Shown here in pieces: positions 20,057 to 30,865 of a stretch of DNA of 64,000 nt (position 1 is its first letter; every line of letters begins with the position of its first letter). Source of the stretch: Trichaptum fuscoviolaceum (Eukaryota; Basidiomycota; Agaricomycetes; Hymenochaetales; Trichaptaceae). The translations under genes were made by a program, and so were the position numbers. Below the pieces are notes generated by a model that saw nothing but the letters and a program-made list of their open reading frames with translations, was not told where the DNA came from and searched no databases. Location: the NCBI GenBank assembly GCA_910574455.1, contig CAJSYZ010000009.1, forward strand, positions 62,001 to 126,000, in the 5' to 3' direction.

Positions 20057-21318
20057 AACTTCCCAGATTTATGCTAAGTCGAAGTCTAATGAACAAGTGA
20101 GTAGCGCATGTACTATAAACCCATTGACCGTGCTTTCTAGCGATCTTGCTACTACACCCATGTATCGGTGAAAGAATCTCTCTGTGCCGTCAGACACTGG
20201 ACACCTATACATCAGAATGTTGCAAGTGTACTAGTATCTCAGAGCAATTGGAGGCAGATCAGAGAGCCCGCCGTCAAGACTAGTGCACAGGTAAGTTCAG
20301 ACTCAGTGCGATGAACATGAGCATATTATCAGACGCACCGTCGATTTGCCACCCAACACCTCCTTGAGAAACATGGCTTCAATACGGTACACACTGTTCA
20401 CCTTTTCCTCGCAATTGATTGGCAGGAAAGTGCAGGAAAAGAGATGACGCAGGTTGGGTTTCAATGATTGGGAGTTGGACGATGATGGAATATCTGTTTA
20501 ATGTCGGATGAGCGGAGGCAATCTAACCGCATCAGAATACCGCGCTGCGCTACGCATGATAAGGGGATGACACTATTGACAGACACTTCGACTGCAGGAG
20601 AACCTGCAAGCGCATTCTCGATGAAGAAACGAACAGAAAGGGCAAGAAAAGCAAAGACATACGACATTGCTGTCAATGCTAAGCGGCCGGAACTGGAGTC
20701 TCCGTTTACGGTTTGGTCTAACGATAGGCTTAGCCCTGTTCCCACACCATATTAAAAGAATAGGTTCACCGTAAGTTCAGAGAGCAGGCCACAATGAAAT
20801 GAGGTGCTTACCAGTTCCGTTATTCAAGCTTCACGGTCCCTGACATATTTTGACCAATGTTAACGCGCTTTTTTTGCAGGGATAACGATCTGTCAGAGTC
20901 GAGACTTGCTTCCGCTGGGTCCCAGTATAGAGGAGTCAGATCTCTCTGAAAGTAAGGTTGAGTAAAAAAAAAAAGGACGAAACCGAAGATAACACACGAG
21001 TTACATCCCGGCCTCTACATTTCGATCCGAGGATCTGCGAGGTGAAGGTGAATGATTGTACACGATGAAGAAAAGGGCACTCATGTACGCAGCGAGAGAA
21101 GGACACCTCGATCACCTTGAGCCCTCATATCGCAATGCGCAATCGGCATGTACGACGGGATAAAGAAAGAAACGCAGCTACTCGTGAGTTTAGTCCTTTA
21201 CTCATGCGCAAGGACATGGGTAAACGTTCGAGTTCAGAAGTAGAATTTTGTTCTACCTGTTTAGTCTTGGTTTGAATTAGACTCTAACCTGCGCGGGTGA
21301 GTTAGTGATGCGTACATG
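20057..21318. other. intergenic, nothing firm
   Basis: Frames up to about 94 codons on both strands near 20460-20755 overlap each other and have no recognisable features. Nothing else seen before the TA target of the Tc1 element. Confidence 0.4.
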
Positions 21319-21320
21319 TA

Positions 21321-22658
21321 CAGCCGGTTACTAAAAATGATCGTCACCCTGTGACGCGTGTGACATGCCTCATGTAGTACATGCACTTTGTGCAAGGTAG
21401 TGCTCGACATCGAGCTTGCTTTCTCCCCCCACTATGGCACGTCTAAAGAGTCAAAGGTCTGAGCTTGACTCTCCTCTAAAGAACAGAATCATTGGTGCTA
21501 TACTTGCCGGTAAAAAAATCTCCGAAGCAGCTAGGTTATTTGGGCAAAAAAGAACCACCTGCCAATCACTCTGGCAACGTTATTTAAAATCCGGCACTAC
21601 ACACAATCGCCCCGGCCGTGGTCGAAAGAAGAAGCTATCGGACCGCGCTAAACGACACCTGAAGTTTGACGCGATAAAGAATCGACGAATGCCGCTTGCA
21701 AGGCTTGGACAAATGACTATACCCAATGTACATGCAAATACCGTCCGGACTGAGCTAGCCTCGTTCGGATTGCATCGGAGGAAGGCCCGTCGCAAGTTCT
21801 ATGTCAGCCGAGAACATAGACTAAAGCGCTTGAGATGGGCTCGCCAGTACAAGCATTGGACACGATTTCATTGGCGACATGTCATCTGGTCCGATGAATG
21901 CTATGTCTACATTGGTGACAATAAAGGCTCTATCTACGTCACCCGCACAGCAGATGAAGCATATGATGAAGATTGTGTAATACCAACCTTCAGTCAGTCA
22001 TCTGTTAGGGTTATGGTCTGGGCATGCATAGCAGATGGAATCCGAGGCCCGTTAATTTGTCTTGACTATCCAGGAGGGAAGGGAGGTGGAATGACAGCAG
22101 ACCACTATGCAGATCAGGTTTTGGATGGACCTCTTTTGAATTTCTACAACAAGCTAAAGGGCAAACGAAGCTTTATGCTCTTTCAGCAGGACAATGCTCG
22201 TTGCCATACGGCGAAAAAAACCATTAACTGGTTCCGTAAAGCTGGTGTTTTAACTTTCCCACATCCACCTTCATCACCGGACCTTAGTCCTCTTGAAAAC
22301 CTATGGTACCTCTTCAAAACACGGTTGAGGGCATTGCCCCGGGTCCCAACAAATATTGTGGATTTGAAGAAAGCATGTCTCGAGGTTTGGGAAGGAATTA
22401 CAGGCGATGACATAAGCAGGTTCATATCTTCAATGCCGGATCGCGTTACTTCAGTTATTGCATCACACGGAGGTCCAACTAGATACTAATTTTTTGTTAG
22501 TGTTCTCAATCTATAGCCATGTAGCTTCTCTCTCATATGGCATAGTTTGTAGAATTATTGTATTGTATTTTCATGCAATAATGCAAATTTGCAAAGACAA
22601 CTGTCCGGAAAGTGTGACACGATGTGACAGGGTGACGATCATTTTTAGTAACCGGCTG
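21321..22658 (+). mobile_element. complete Tc1/mariner DNA transposon
   Basis: The 1338-bp element is bounded by identical inverted repeats of about 32 bp beginning CAGCCGGTTACTAAAAATGA. It is flanked by the TA dinucleotide on both sides (21319-21320, 22659-22660), the Tc1/mariner target. It encloses one full-length transposase frame. Perfect ends and an intact gene suggest recent activity. Confidence 0.95.
21434..22489 (+). CDS. Tc1/mariner transposase, DD34E
   Basis: Frame of 351 residues, a usual length for Tc1-type enzymes. ATG 21434 is used because upstream codons offer only TTG. The N-terminal helix-turn-helix region (about residues 10-60) includes KKISEAARLFGQ and WQRYLKSG. A GRGRKKK basic patch follows. 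The catalytic acids are D154 (WSDE), D253 (QQDNARCH) and E288 (SPDLSPLENLW), with 34 residues between the last two. This is a cut-and-paste transposase binding the flanking inverted repeats. No stops or frameshifts; likely functional. Confidence 0.95.
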   Translation: MARLKSQRSELDSPLKNRIIGAILAGKKISEAARLFGQKRTTCQSLWQRYLKSGTTHNRPGRGRKKKLSDRAKRHLKFDAIKNRRMPLARLGQMTIPNVHANTVRTELASFGLHRRKARRKFYVSREHRLKRLRWARQYKHWTRFHWRHVIWSDECYVYIGDNKGSIYVTRTADEAYDEDCVIPTFSQSSVRVMVWACIADGIRGPLICLDYPGGKGGGMTADHYADQVLDGPLLNFYNKLKGKRSFMLFQQDNARCHTAKKTINWFRKAGVLTFPHPPSSPDLSPLENLWYLFKTRLRALPRVPTNIVDLKKACLEVWEGITGDDISRFISSMPDRVTSVIASHGGPTRY

Positions 22659-22660
22659 TA

Positions 22661-23519
22661 ATAGAGGGAACATTTGAAGACGTACCAGGAAGCATCACTC
22701 TATTGATCTGCACCCGGCTTCTGCTTTCCTGTTTCTCACAAGCCGTGCACGACACATCATCCCCTCCTCCCGGAATCCTTCCATCTACACTTGCATGAAA
22801 AGCCACTTTGAGCAACTGAAAACACGCGTGGAGGCAACGTACGTCGCCGTCGCGGGCGGGTGAGGTGGGATGGCCCGGAAACATGTATAGGAATTGACGA
22901 AGTGTTGAAGGTAGAGAGGTGAATGGGTGTTAGATGGAACGCTGGAAGGCATTTGCTAACTCGGACTCACTGCAACGTCTACCCCACCCAGACCACAAGC
23001 CCTCCTCTTCCCATCGCCACGTCGCCACGTCTCCCACTGCGGGGTGTTTAGTCCGGAGTTCAGTGATAAAGGATCGGACAATCTCTCCAAAGAAAACCGC
23101 AACTGTGCAAGACAGAAGTAGTGATACGAGAGAAGAAAAAAGTCGTTCGCTAGCGAATGATCGTTCCTTTAACCTCAATTTCGTCTTATAAGAAGAAAGG
23201 TTCACACTTACAATCTGTTACAAGAGTGCGGATAGATACTGATTTGAGCGCGATTCAGCTAGCTGGGTCCAAGAGAAATAGTGAGATGAGTATCGACTCA
23301 ACTCGAGTGTGCTCCGACAAGGTTGGTGGTAAGCATGTTAAGGGTATGCAACCGAAGACTGGTTGAGGCGACGGGATCCTCATTCCAAGTTTATAAGTAT
23401 GAGTACAACAAAGTAGCATGTAGGTTTCAGGAGAACAAAGGACGAGCTCTACATGTGCTGGGATTGAGGACGGAAGAGAAAGAGTTTCAACATCAGAGCG
23501 CTCAATTTGGACGCTTCAG
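22661..23519. other. intergenic, nothing recognised
   Basis: Overlapping short frames on both strands, none with family features. Confidence 0.4.
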
Positions 23520-24024
23520 GAAGTTGCCGGAGTTGCCGAAACCGTTCGTAGAATCACCTATTCATTCCAGTATAAGTAATAGAATGGAGAGCAGAGAATT
23601 TCTCCTGATCCTCTTGATTGCTGCGAATGTTGTTTTCGTCCTCCGGCCCGGTGTATCTGTCCGAATAGAAAGACACTTTCTGAAGGCACGGAAGAGTTGC
23701 GATAGAGCTAAGGTCAAGATGCGGTCCACCATAGTCTAGCTCGTGAAGACCTCTCAGTGTAGACAGCATGATATCCAATAGCAGGTGATGAGATGCGAAA
23801 TCGGTTTCGAGACATAACTCCAAGCGCTCGAGGGGGGACCACGCGCGTAAGACTCTGCAGAAGGCTTCCATTGTTCTTCCGGAATAATTCAATTGCGGGA
23901 CACGGAGTGTTGGATTGGACACACGGCCGGACATGTTCTGTAGCGATAGGAAGTCACGCTCGCGTAGATGACCCTCAATTATAGCATCAAGCGTCTCGAC
24001 GGGTAGGGATGTGTTATTGCTCAT
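23520..24024 (-). pseudogene. F-box-like/LRR copy with internal deletion and stop
   Basis: ATG 24024 starts MSNNTSLPVETLDAIIEG. The frame then jumps straight to late-LRR sequence, so about 200 residues (F-box second half through central LRRs) are missing. A TGA at about 23554 follows TYTGMNR. In the same frame beyond it FYERFRQL matches the FYDRLVNAC of the relative at 15720-16928, so the C-terminus was cut by the stop. The remaining 150-codon frame could still make a fusion peptide, but it lacks a complete F-box. Confidence 0.75.
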
Positions 24025-24204
24025 CGCAGGCGGATTGGAATGTGGTGTGTAACTCGCTGGATATTGGTTCAGCAAGGTGAAGACCTTACTGGTATGTGAG
24101 TAGAAACTTTGCGATGAGAGGAATTGTGTGTTAATGGAAAGGACACGAGTGATCTCTCCCCCGACACATTATTCAGCTCCCGTACGTGGGCTCCAGGAAG
24201 CCTA

Positions 24205-24395
24205 CTTCCTACGGATACGCTTCAATACAGGATCCTCTCGGTCACCAAGTTTGCAATTCGAAGAAGGGGAGTAAGATAAAAATGAGGCAGAAGCTTGACC
24301 TGCACTGATTCTCGTGGATCTAGAGTCTTGTACTCCGGTATGAGGTAATCAATAATAGTTTCCAGAACCTCGATGGCTAAGGGCGACTTACTCGT
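24205..24395 (-). pseudogene. N-terminal relic of an F-box-like/LRR gene
   Basis: In one minus-strand frame from 24395 (the expected ATG is ACG) the sequence reads SPLAIEVLETIIDYLIPEY, then LLPHFYLTPLLRIANL. The CK-W segment is partly deleted, then ERILY and a TGA. Only the first 65 or so codons remain. The upstream module survives at 24517-24600. Confidence 0.75.
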
Positions 24396-24516
24396 TGCAG
24401 ATGTTCCTTTGATCTACCGACGCGGTGAGTTGACCATCGATTACCGGTACAGTGGAGTGGGTCACGCATATGGTAGGGCAGCCCATGGGAGCTCGCAGAC
24501 GAGGTCAAGTTCAAAT

Positions 24517-24600
24517 CACGGAATGATGGTTGAAGGAAGAACAGGGACAGGCTGCAAAATTGACCATGCCCCGGAATGATCAATTAATTCCCACGGTGAA
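24517..24600 (-). promoter_or_regulatory. relic of the family upstream module
   Basis: ATGATGGTTGAAGGA near 24521 and TTCCCACGGTGA near 24588 match the outer blocks of the module; the CTTATC core is absent. Confidence 0.4.
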
Positions 24601-24985
24601 AATTCTGACTTCAAGTTGAACATCATCTCCGTCGACAGTGAGTCGATCTATGTTTTATTCTAATTGTACCCAATATCTTGAGCTTGCTATCAACAAACGG
24701 AAAGACCTACTATTAGCGCACAGCTGGTTATCTCTAGTCTGAGGAGAACATGTAAGATAATACGGTAAATGACCATTGACTCACATAGGAAGTCATGGAG
24801 ATGCGATGCCGATCTCTCTCAACTTCACTCGAGCTGTCTACCCTATTCTTAGAGAATCCTATGACTACATCTTCGAAGCTGGAACCCTGAAATCTCGTAT
24901 TCCCTCGTCGTCCACGCGGTTGACTTCAAAAGTATAAAGAACCGACCTGTTAAACTCGCTGTCTCTGCAGAATGGACTCCGGACA

Positions 24986-26655
24986 ATGAAGTACAAGCCC
25001 TGTACTACCTTTGCGTTGCTCTCTACTATTATCTCTGTTTCTGCTTATGAAAAGCATGACTCGGTCGAGATACCTCAAGACTACCTCGACTACCCATACC
25101 AAACGGTCTACCCTGGAGACAATACTGGTATCTTTCAAGACTGTCATTGACTCTGGATAGCTCATTGACGTTTGCATATCCAGTGACTGCCAATTCGTTT
25201 TCTCTGGGATCACCACGTTTGCACGGCTGCCTTGGGTTCAATGCCTTGGTAAAGACAAAGACGAGGCTTTCGACATTGCTTTCATAGGCGCTCCATTCGA
25301 TACAGGCACGTCCTACCGTCCTGGAGCGCGGTTCGGACCAGCTGGAATACGTACGGGATCTCGGAGACTGACACTGTGCGGTGGTTACAATGTCCCACTT
25401 GCGGTCAACCCCTTCATGTCAGGCATGAAGATCGTTGACTGTGGAGACATCCCTGTCACACCTTACGATAAAATACATGCCATCAAGCAGATCGAAGATG
25501 GCCACAAAGAACTCTTGCACCGCCTGCCGTTCTCCATTCTTGGGAACGATAGCATCACAAAGACGCCTCTGTCGCCAATTTCGATGGACGGCAAGCACCA
25601 CCCACGCATCATTACACTGGGTGGAGACCACACGATCGTTCTTCCACTACTACGTTCTATCTATTCCGCGTACGGCGAGATCTCTGTCATTCACTTTGAC
25701 TCGCATCTTAACACCTGGAAGCCCTCGGTTCTCGGCGGTGCTCCCTCGCAACAGGCTGAAATTAACCATGGGACATCCCTTTTCTGGGCGAGTCAGGAAG
25801 GACTTATCAAGAATGGATCATCCATTGTACGTGTCTATGCTTCAGTTTCTCATGAACCCCACGCGTTTTTACTTGCCGCAGCACTCGGATTCTGACTTCG
25901 CGCCCTTTTATTCAGCACGGTGCCATTCGGACAAGACTCTTCGGCCCAGCTGACTACGAGCACGACGACACATTGGGATTTAAGAGAATAGAAGCCCGAG
26001 AGATCGATACAATTGGTATGTCCATATGTCTTATGTCTTTTTATCCGGGAAGCATGATAAATCCTTGCACTGGCTTCCCATACCACCAACACGTGGTGAT
26101 ACATGCATTATCTCTTCCCTTCTCATTTGCCTCGTTGCACAGGTACGGACGGTATCATCAAGCAGATTCGAGAGACCGTGGGGGATGGCCCAGTTTATCT
26201 TTCCATCGATGTACGTTCTCGTGCCCTCTGCGTGACTTTATTTCTCATGCACGAGGCTGATAGATTTGAGCTAGATTGACTCTATTGACCCAGCCTTTGC
26301 TCCAGCCACAGGCACACCTGAGACGGGAGGCTGGTCTACACGCGAACTCCGCACTATCCTCAGAGGCCTCAAAGGTCTCCACATCGTCTCAGCTGATATA
26401 GTGGAGGTGGCGCCCGCCTATGATACAGCCGCGGAGACTACGACGATAGCGGCTGCCGATGTACGTACTTTCTCTCAATGCATTACTTTTTCTCTATTCC
26501 TCTTACCATGATTATCTTCGGGTCTCATACATATATGGACAAAGGACAATACTAACACGCTATGGCAGATTTTGTACGAAATTATGAGCATTATGGCAAT
26601 GACGCCGCTAGCGAAAGCTATGTCAGCCACCGAAACATACACTAAAGTAGGATGA
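24986..26655 (+). CDS. agmatinase-like ureohydrolase with predicted signal peptide; first junction out of frame
   Basis: Exons: 24986-25127, 25184-25826, 25916-26015, 26143-26210, 26275-26460, 26569-26655. The last five join in phase at GT-AG sites. Family motifs: [26 protein letters not shown], a DAHxD-type site read as [20 protein letters not shown] and [11 protein letters not shown]. These belong to the arginase/agmatinase family, Mn-dependent enzymes that release urea from agmatine or a related guanidino compound. The second Asp of DAHxD is Asn, which may impair one metal. Exon 1 encodes a hydrophobic secretion-like leader, but its join over the 56-bp intron is one base out of frame. Either the exon 1 model is wrong or the gene carries a frameshift. 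Confidence 0.8.
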
Positions 26656-27149
26656 TAAAAATCAGATATTACGTCGAGAAATGAATAAGTGTCATTCTCT
26701 CGGGTCAAGTGCGCGCCATCTCTATTGACAGGCTTGGCTTTCTTCATTAAGTCTTTCTTCGTGCTTGCCTTGAAGATTCGAGAACAAGGTGAAATCTGTA
26801 GTAAATCACACTTCAGTTTGCACTGCTTTCAAATTTGAAAAATGGATGGCAAGTTTAATGAACATTATGGTTATATTGCTCCATCGTCTACATGTGTCGC
26901 AAAATGTCTACGGGCAAGCTCTCATCCTCCATGGCTGGTCTACGTGGTTGCGTCAGCATGCCAAGCTACATCATTAGCCATCAGGTTAATTGAAGATCAT
27001 CCTTATGACAAGTTAGTACAGAGTATCTTGTACGTGTTCTGTTTTTCCTCACGTCCTTTCGATTCTGGTTTGGATATTGGTAGGTCCTTTTTGAGGAAAA
27101 CCTGCTCGTCTTGAGTATAATAGCTAGCCATACATGAAACAACTACAAG
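26656..27149. other. intergenic, nothing recognised
   Basis: Convergent spacer after the ureohydrolase; no coding feature accepted. Confidence 0.4.
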
Positions 27150-28316
27150 TTACAACATAAATCCGGATAGTGGAGTGTAACCATCCCACATGTGCAACTT
27201 GATGTTCCGCCTAACACACAGATCTCCCAATTCTCCGACATCGTTCGCTCTGTTTCCAGCATAGATAGAAAGAATCTCGAGGGCTGGAAACCTCGATGAT
27301 GTTTTCAAGTAATCGGGAAGGCATCGCAGCACCTCGTCCGCGAAGATTGACCGGTAGCATAACCGCTTGAGCTGCGGTAGATCGCAGATCGCACCAAGAT
27401 CAACTTCAAACTCGTGGATTTGCAGCTCCTCTACTCTCCACAAAGTAGGCAGAGCTTCAGACAGCCGAATGCGAGGCGAATAAGGGCCTCCCATACGAAG
27501 CCTGACACATTGGAGTGTCGGCGACCATGCTCGCAAGCACCCAATTAATGCTGTGTCGTCTGACATATACACAGAGATCCCGAGCCTCATCACGCCGCTG
27601 CACATGAATCGAAATGATCTGAGGTCGTCACTGCTCACATACCCTCGGTTAAGGTCGATTTCGTGGAGTTTAGGGCAGCAATTAAAAGCACTCAAAGCGA
27701 GCAAATCAGGCGTATTCGGCCTCTCCCTTCCTCGGAGCCACAGATTGCAAATCCCGCCTATTCGGATCGTCTGAAGTCTCGGCCATCTTTGCATCAGCTC
27801 GTAAATCGGAAATGAATTAAAGCCACTGCGTTCTGTGATAGTGATGTGTATTGAGACGAGCAATTTCACTTTCAGAGCCTTGGTCATTTCACCAAGATGG
27901 TAAGGACTGAATCCCTGTAGATCCACGTGTTGTAGGTTTGGACAGGTACCAAAAAGGAGAGCGGCTTTACGAGACCAGTACACCCTGGCACCCTGGGCTA
28001 CCAGCTCAATCTCCTCAACCAGCATCGCAAGTCGTGGATTGTCCGCTAATGCTTCGATGAGCTTATAGACGATCTCGTTTCCCATCCCTGCTGAAGTTTC
28101 CCGTATTCTCAGATTATTCTGATCGAATTTTCGTCCAATCGATATGCTTCTATACAAGTATCTCTCGGAGACCGTATGCCATAAGTTGCAGACCCGGAGA
28201 AGAGGCACAAGGTACCACCGAGGGAGAAACTTGAATTCCGTTCCTCTCGTATACTCCGAAATGAAGTCTTCAAATATGGCTTCCAAAATCTCGACAGGTA
28301 GCGATGAGTCGCCCAT
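27150..28316 (-). CDS. F-box-like/LRR protein
   Basis: Intact 388 residues from ATG 28316: MGDSSLPVEILEAIFEDFI, LVPLLRVCNLWHTVSERYLYRSISIG. Mid signature CPNLQHVDLQGFS. Very close to 38411-39652: both share IHEFEVDLGAI/IHKFEVDFDAI, the IFADE segment and the tail LSGFML/LSGFLL. A recent duplicate pair, now 10 kb apart. The usual Lys in LLRVCK is Asn here. No CGATAAGG module within 300 bp upstream. Confidence 0.82.
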   Translation of the reverse strand: MGDSSLPVEILEAIFEDFISEYTRGTEFKFLPRWYLVPLLRVCNLWHTVSERYLYRSISIGRKFDQNNLRIRETSAGMGNEIVYKLIEALADNPRLAMLVEEIELVAQGARVYWSRKAALLFGTCPNLQHVDLQGFSPYHLGEMTKALKVKLLVSIHITITERSGFNSFPIYELMQRWPRLQTIRIGGICNLWLRGRERPNTPDLLALSAFNCCPKLHEIDLNRGYVSSDDLRSFRFMCSGVMRLGISVYMSDDTALIGCLRAWSPTLQCVRLRMGGPYSPRIRLSEALPTLWRVEELQIHEFEVDLGAICDLPQLKRLCYRSIFADEVLRCLPDYLKTSSRFPALEILSIYAGNRANDVGELGDLCVRRNIKLHMWDGYTPLSGFML

Positions 28317-29414
28317 TCTATGTCAAATGCGTATGCGATCCCTTGACCTATCGACACGACGCATCAGTACAGAAGATCGAGTGTTATATGAATGAAAGAC
28401 GCACGCGCAAGTTAGAGATTGATGAAGGTGTGATTGATGGTCAACGAGGTGGTAGATGATGTCAGAAAAGCGATTATGTTCCTACAGCAGAAAAGGATGA
28501 CAGTGCGCCACTTTTGAGCTTTTTTTTACCCGACCTTGATTGCCTTCAGTTATGAAGAAGCTCACGTGCTGGGAAAGTTCTTTGATTTCATATGTTGTTG
28601 CTGAGGCTCTCACATTTATATTTTTTTAATTAGTAAACTATTGTATGGCATAGAGTTAAGTATCTAAGGTCAAGGCAGTAGAGTATCTAAATTTGTGTAT
28701 GGACAAAGGTTTCCAGTCACAAACGACTTCATAGAAATAAGGGTCCGGTGCGAATGCACTGTATTGTTCTACATGGGGATGAATTATTTAATGGATGAGC
28801 TTTGGTTCGTCGGTAACGGGTAATGTTGTTCATTGCGGTGCAATCCGTAGACGATCCTCTTCATTGAAATTGCTATACATCAGCTTTTATGTAGACGTAT
28901 GAGATTGAGCCCAGTGGAACCAGAGACTGAAGTTGAGAGCGTGAACGACGGCTGCTGAGCGACTGCATCGTTTCAGAGTTAAATCGGAGCTTCAATGTTA
29001 GGTGTGAGTTTCGATCTCCGATACAAATCCCCGCCACGAAGCGTAGCGTAGTAGAGGGATGTGTGGCCGCGAAAAAATTATCGAATTGTCAGCAAGTAAG
29101 CATTACAAATCACAAATTGACCAATCCCATGTCTCCGATCCGCGGATCAAATCACTTTTGAAACCGTTTTTTGCTCAGGGTCTTACATTTCTTGTGCATA
29201 CCTGCTCTTCTTCCCTTCTTTTAGCTTTTCATATGGCTTTTACGCTATTTCTATACTTTTCCTCTCGGTCTTAATTTCTTAAGCCCCTATGTCCTCCATT
29301 ATCTGCTAATTTCTTCTCCATATCCTTGCCCTCTTCGTACATACTACTAGTACTAGTATGCATTCGCCCCCCCTTTTTTCCCTCCCGCTTTCCTTCCTTA
29401 CCCTGATATCCGCG
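28317..29414. other. intergenic, nothing recognised
   Basis: AT-rich spacer with pyrimidine-rich stretches near 29180-29400 and a small ACTAGTACTAGT palindrome near 29346. No gene model accepted. Confidence 0.4.
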
Positions 29415-29855
29415 TTACTCCGCATCGGTTGCCCCTCGAATAGTCGACAACATACATCCGCTTCTCCGCCATCCGTTCTTGTACTCAAGCTCTTTGCGTT
29501 CTTGCTCGGAGACTTTCATACCTCGAAACAGCGCCTCATCATCTGCAGCTTCCTTGCGAAGAAGCTCGATCAGCTGCAGCTCTTGGTTCAAGAGGTAGAC
29601 CTGACGTGAGCGCGCACTGGCAGGGAGGCCCAAGTGTAATATAACGCTGACCTGGCTTCGGCTTCACTCACTTCTGTTACTCTGGACTCTCGGATTGTAT
29701 TCTCGGCGACTGATTACTGTGAAGGACAAGAACCGTTCGTTCTCGTCCTCGGACTGCCCTTCAACAGACTCGACTTCAGCTTCAAGACGGCTAGAAGACT
29801 TCAAATACCAAGCATCATCAATCGGACTTGACACATTCTCATACACATAGGACAT
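29415..29855 (-). CDS. possible two-exon hypothetical gene, phase unresolved
   Basis: ATG 29855 opens a 63-codon acidic frame (EAEVESVEGQSEDENERFL) that reaches GTGAGT. A second frame below 29600 (LNQELQLIELLRKEAADDE) looks like an amphipathic helix and starts after CACGTCAG. The obvious donor and acceptor do not join in phase, so the model is incomplete or one exon is spurious. No family recognised. Confidence 0.22.
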
Positions 29856-29876
29856 ACAGCTTCACGTCAATTCAAA

Positions 29877-30509
29877 ATGAACGGCATGGAGGCGATGTTA
29901 CCCAGCGACCAGGTAAGCTTCCTTTTCATTGTGTACGCTTCTACCACTCACACCGCGCACAAATCTATCAAGCTTAGTGGCTCATACAAGCCTTAACCCT
30001 GATGTCTATCGACGATTATCTGTTTGCACTCGTTCTTAGTAACTTGGCCGATTTTCTATACTGTCCAGTGGCTGCGAATGTGACACTCTCTGTTGATTCC
30101 TCGCTATTGCTTTACCTGAAGTCTCTGCCGATGAAGTATTTATTCTCACTGAAGTTTCGTCGCCGACGTTCCTTGAAGAGGAGCCGCCGAAACCAATTAT
30201 CCAAAAGCCTTGAACAAAACTGTAGGCTCTGTAACCTATACCCCAGTCAACCCGAGTCATGATAACCATCGTGCCTCTCTGACCAGATCTATGCCTGCGA
30301 CGGCCTATGCTGAGAAAATTAAGTACCGCATCGACCCTTGCAACATGCCTTTGCCTGAAGATGGTGATAGCGACTTGACACTTCTGTCAGCTGTTTCAGC
30401 TCCAAGTATGCCTTTCGTAGGACCTTTATCTACAAAAGCCGATGGAGTGGACCGCTCTCTGTACCGGTTCGCTCTGTCCCTGAACTCAAGAACACGGCCG
30501 CGGCAATAA
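29877..30509 (+). CDS. possible spliced gene, probably decayed
   Basis: ATG 29877 (MNGMEAMLPSDQ) ends at GTAAGC. An exon after CTTAG reads WLIQALTLMSIDDYLFALVL. An 83-bp GT-AG interval would join it in phase to SADEVFILTEVSS and EEEPPKPIIQKP, then a TGA. Sequence of similar quality (TVGSVTYTPVNPSHDN) continues in another frame to 30509, suggesting a one-base frameshift. Unknown function. Confidence 0.3.
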
Positions 30510-30865
30510 GTCCTGCATCGTCGCCTACCAATGAACAACGAAACCCTAGGTCCGCTGACTGTCGATGCAGTGTCCATATGAAGAAGTGGATACACTGAGA
30601 TGCTCAAATCTTGACGCAGAAGCTACTATTGGCAAGCTCATAGACTGACGGTAAGTACGAACATCTTGCTTACCACATTCAATGCGTTCCCCATGATTTG
30701 CTCAGACATTCGTGGCGGGGACAAGCTGGCTCTGACAGCGCTATATAATTGAATTTTATACAGCAATTGCCGCAGCCAGTAATCAGCGTGGCCTCGTATT
30801 CATTTCATTCACGTTACAGAGATAAAGTCGTCAAGAAGTGTACAAGAGCTCTGCTATTGTGAAAG

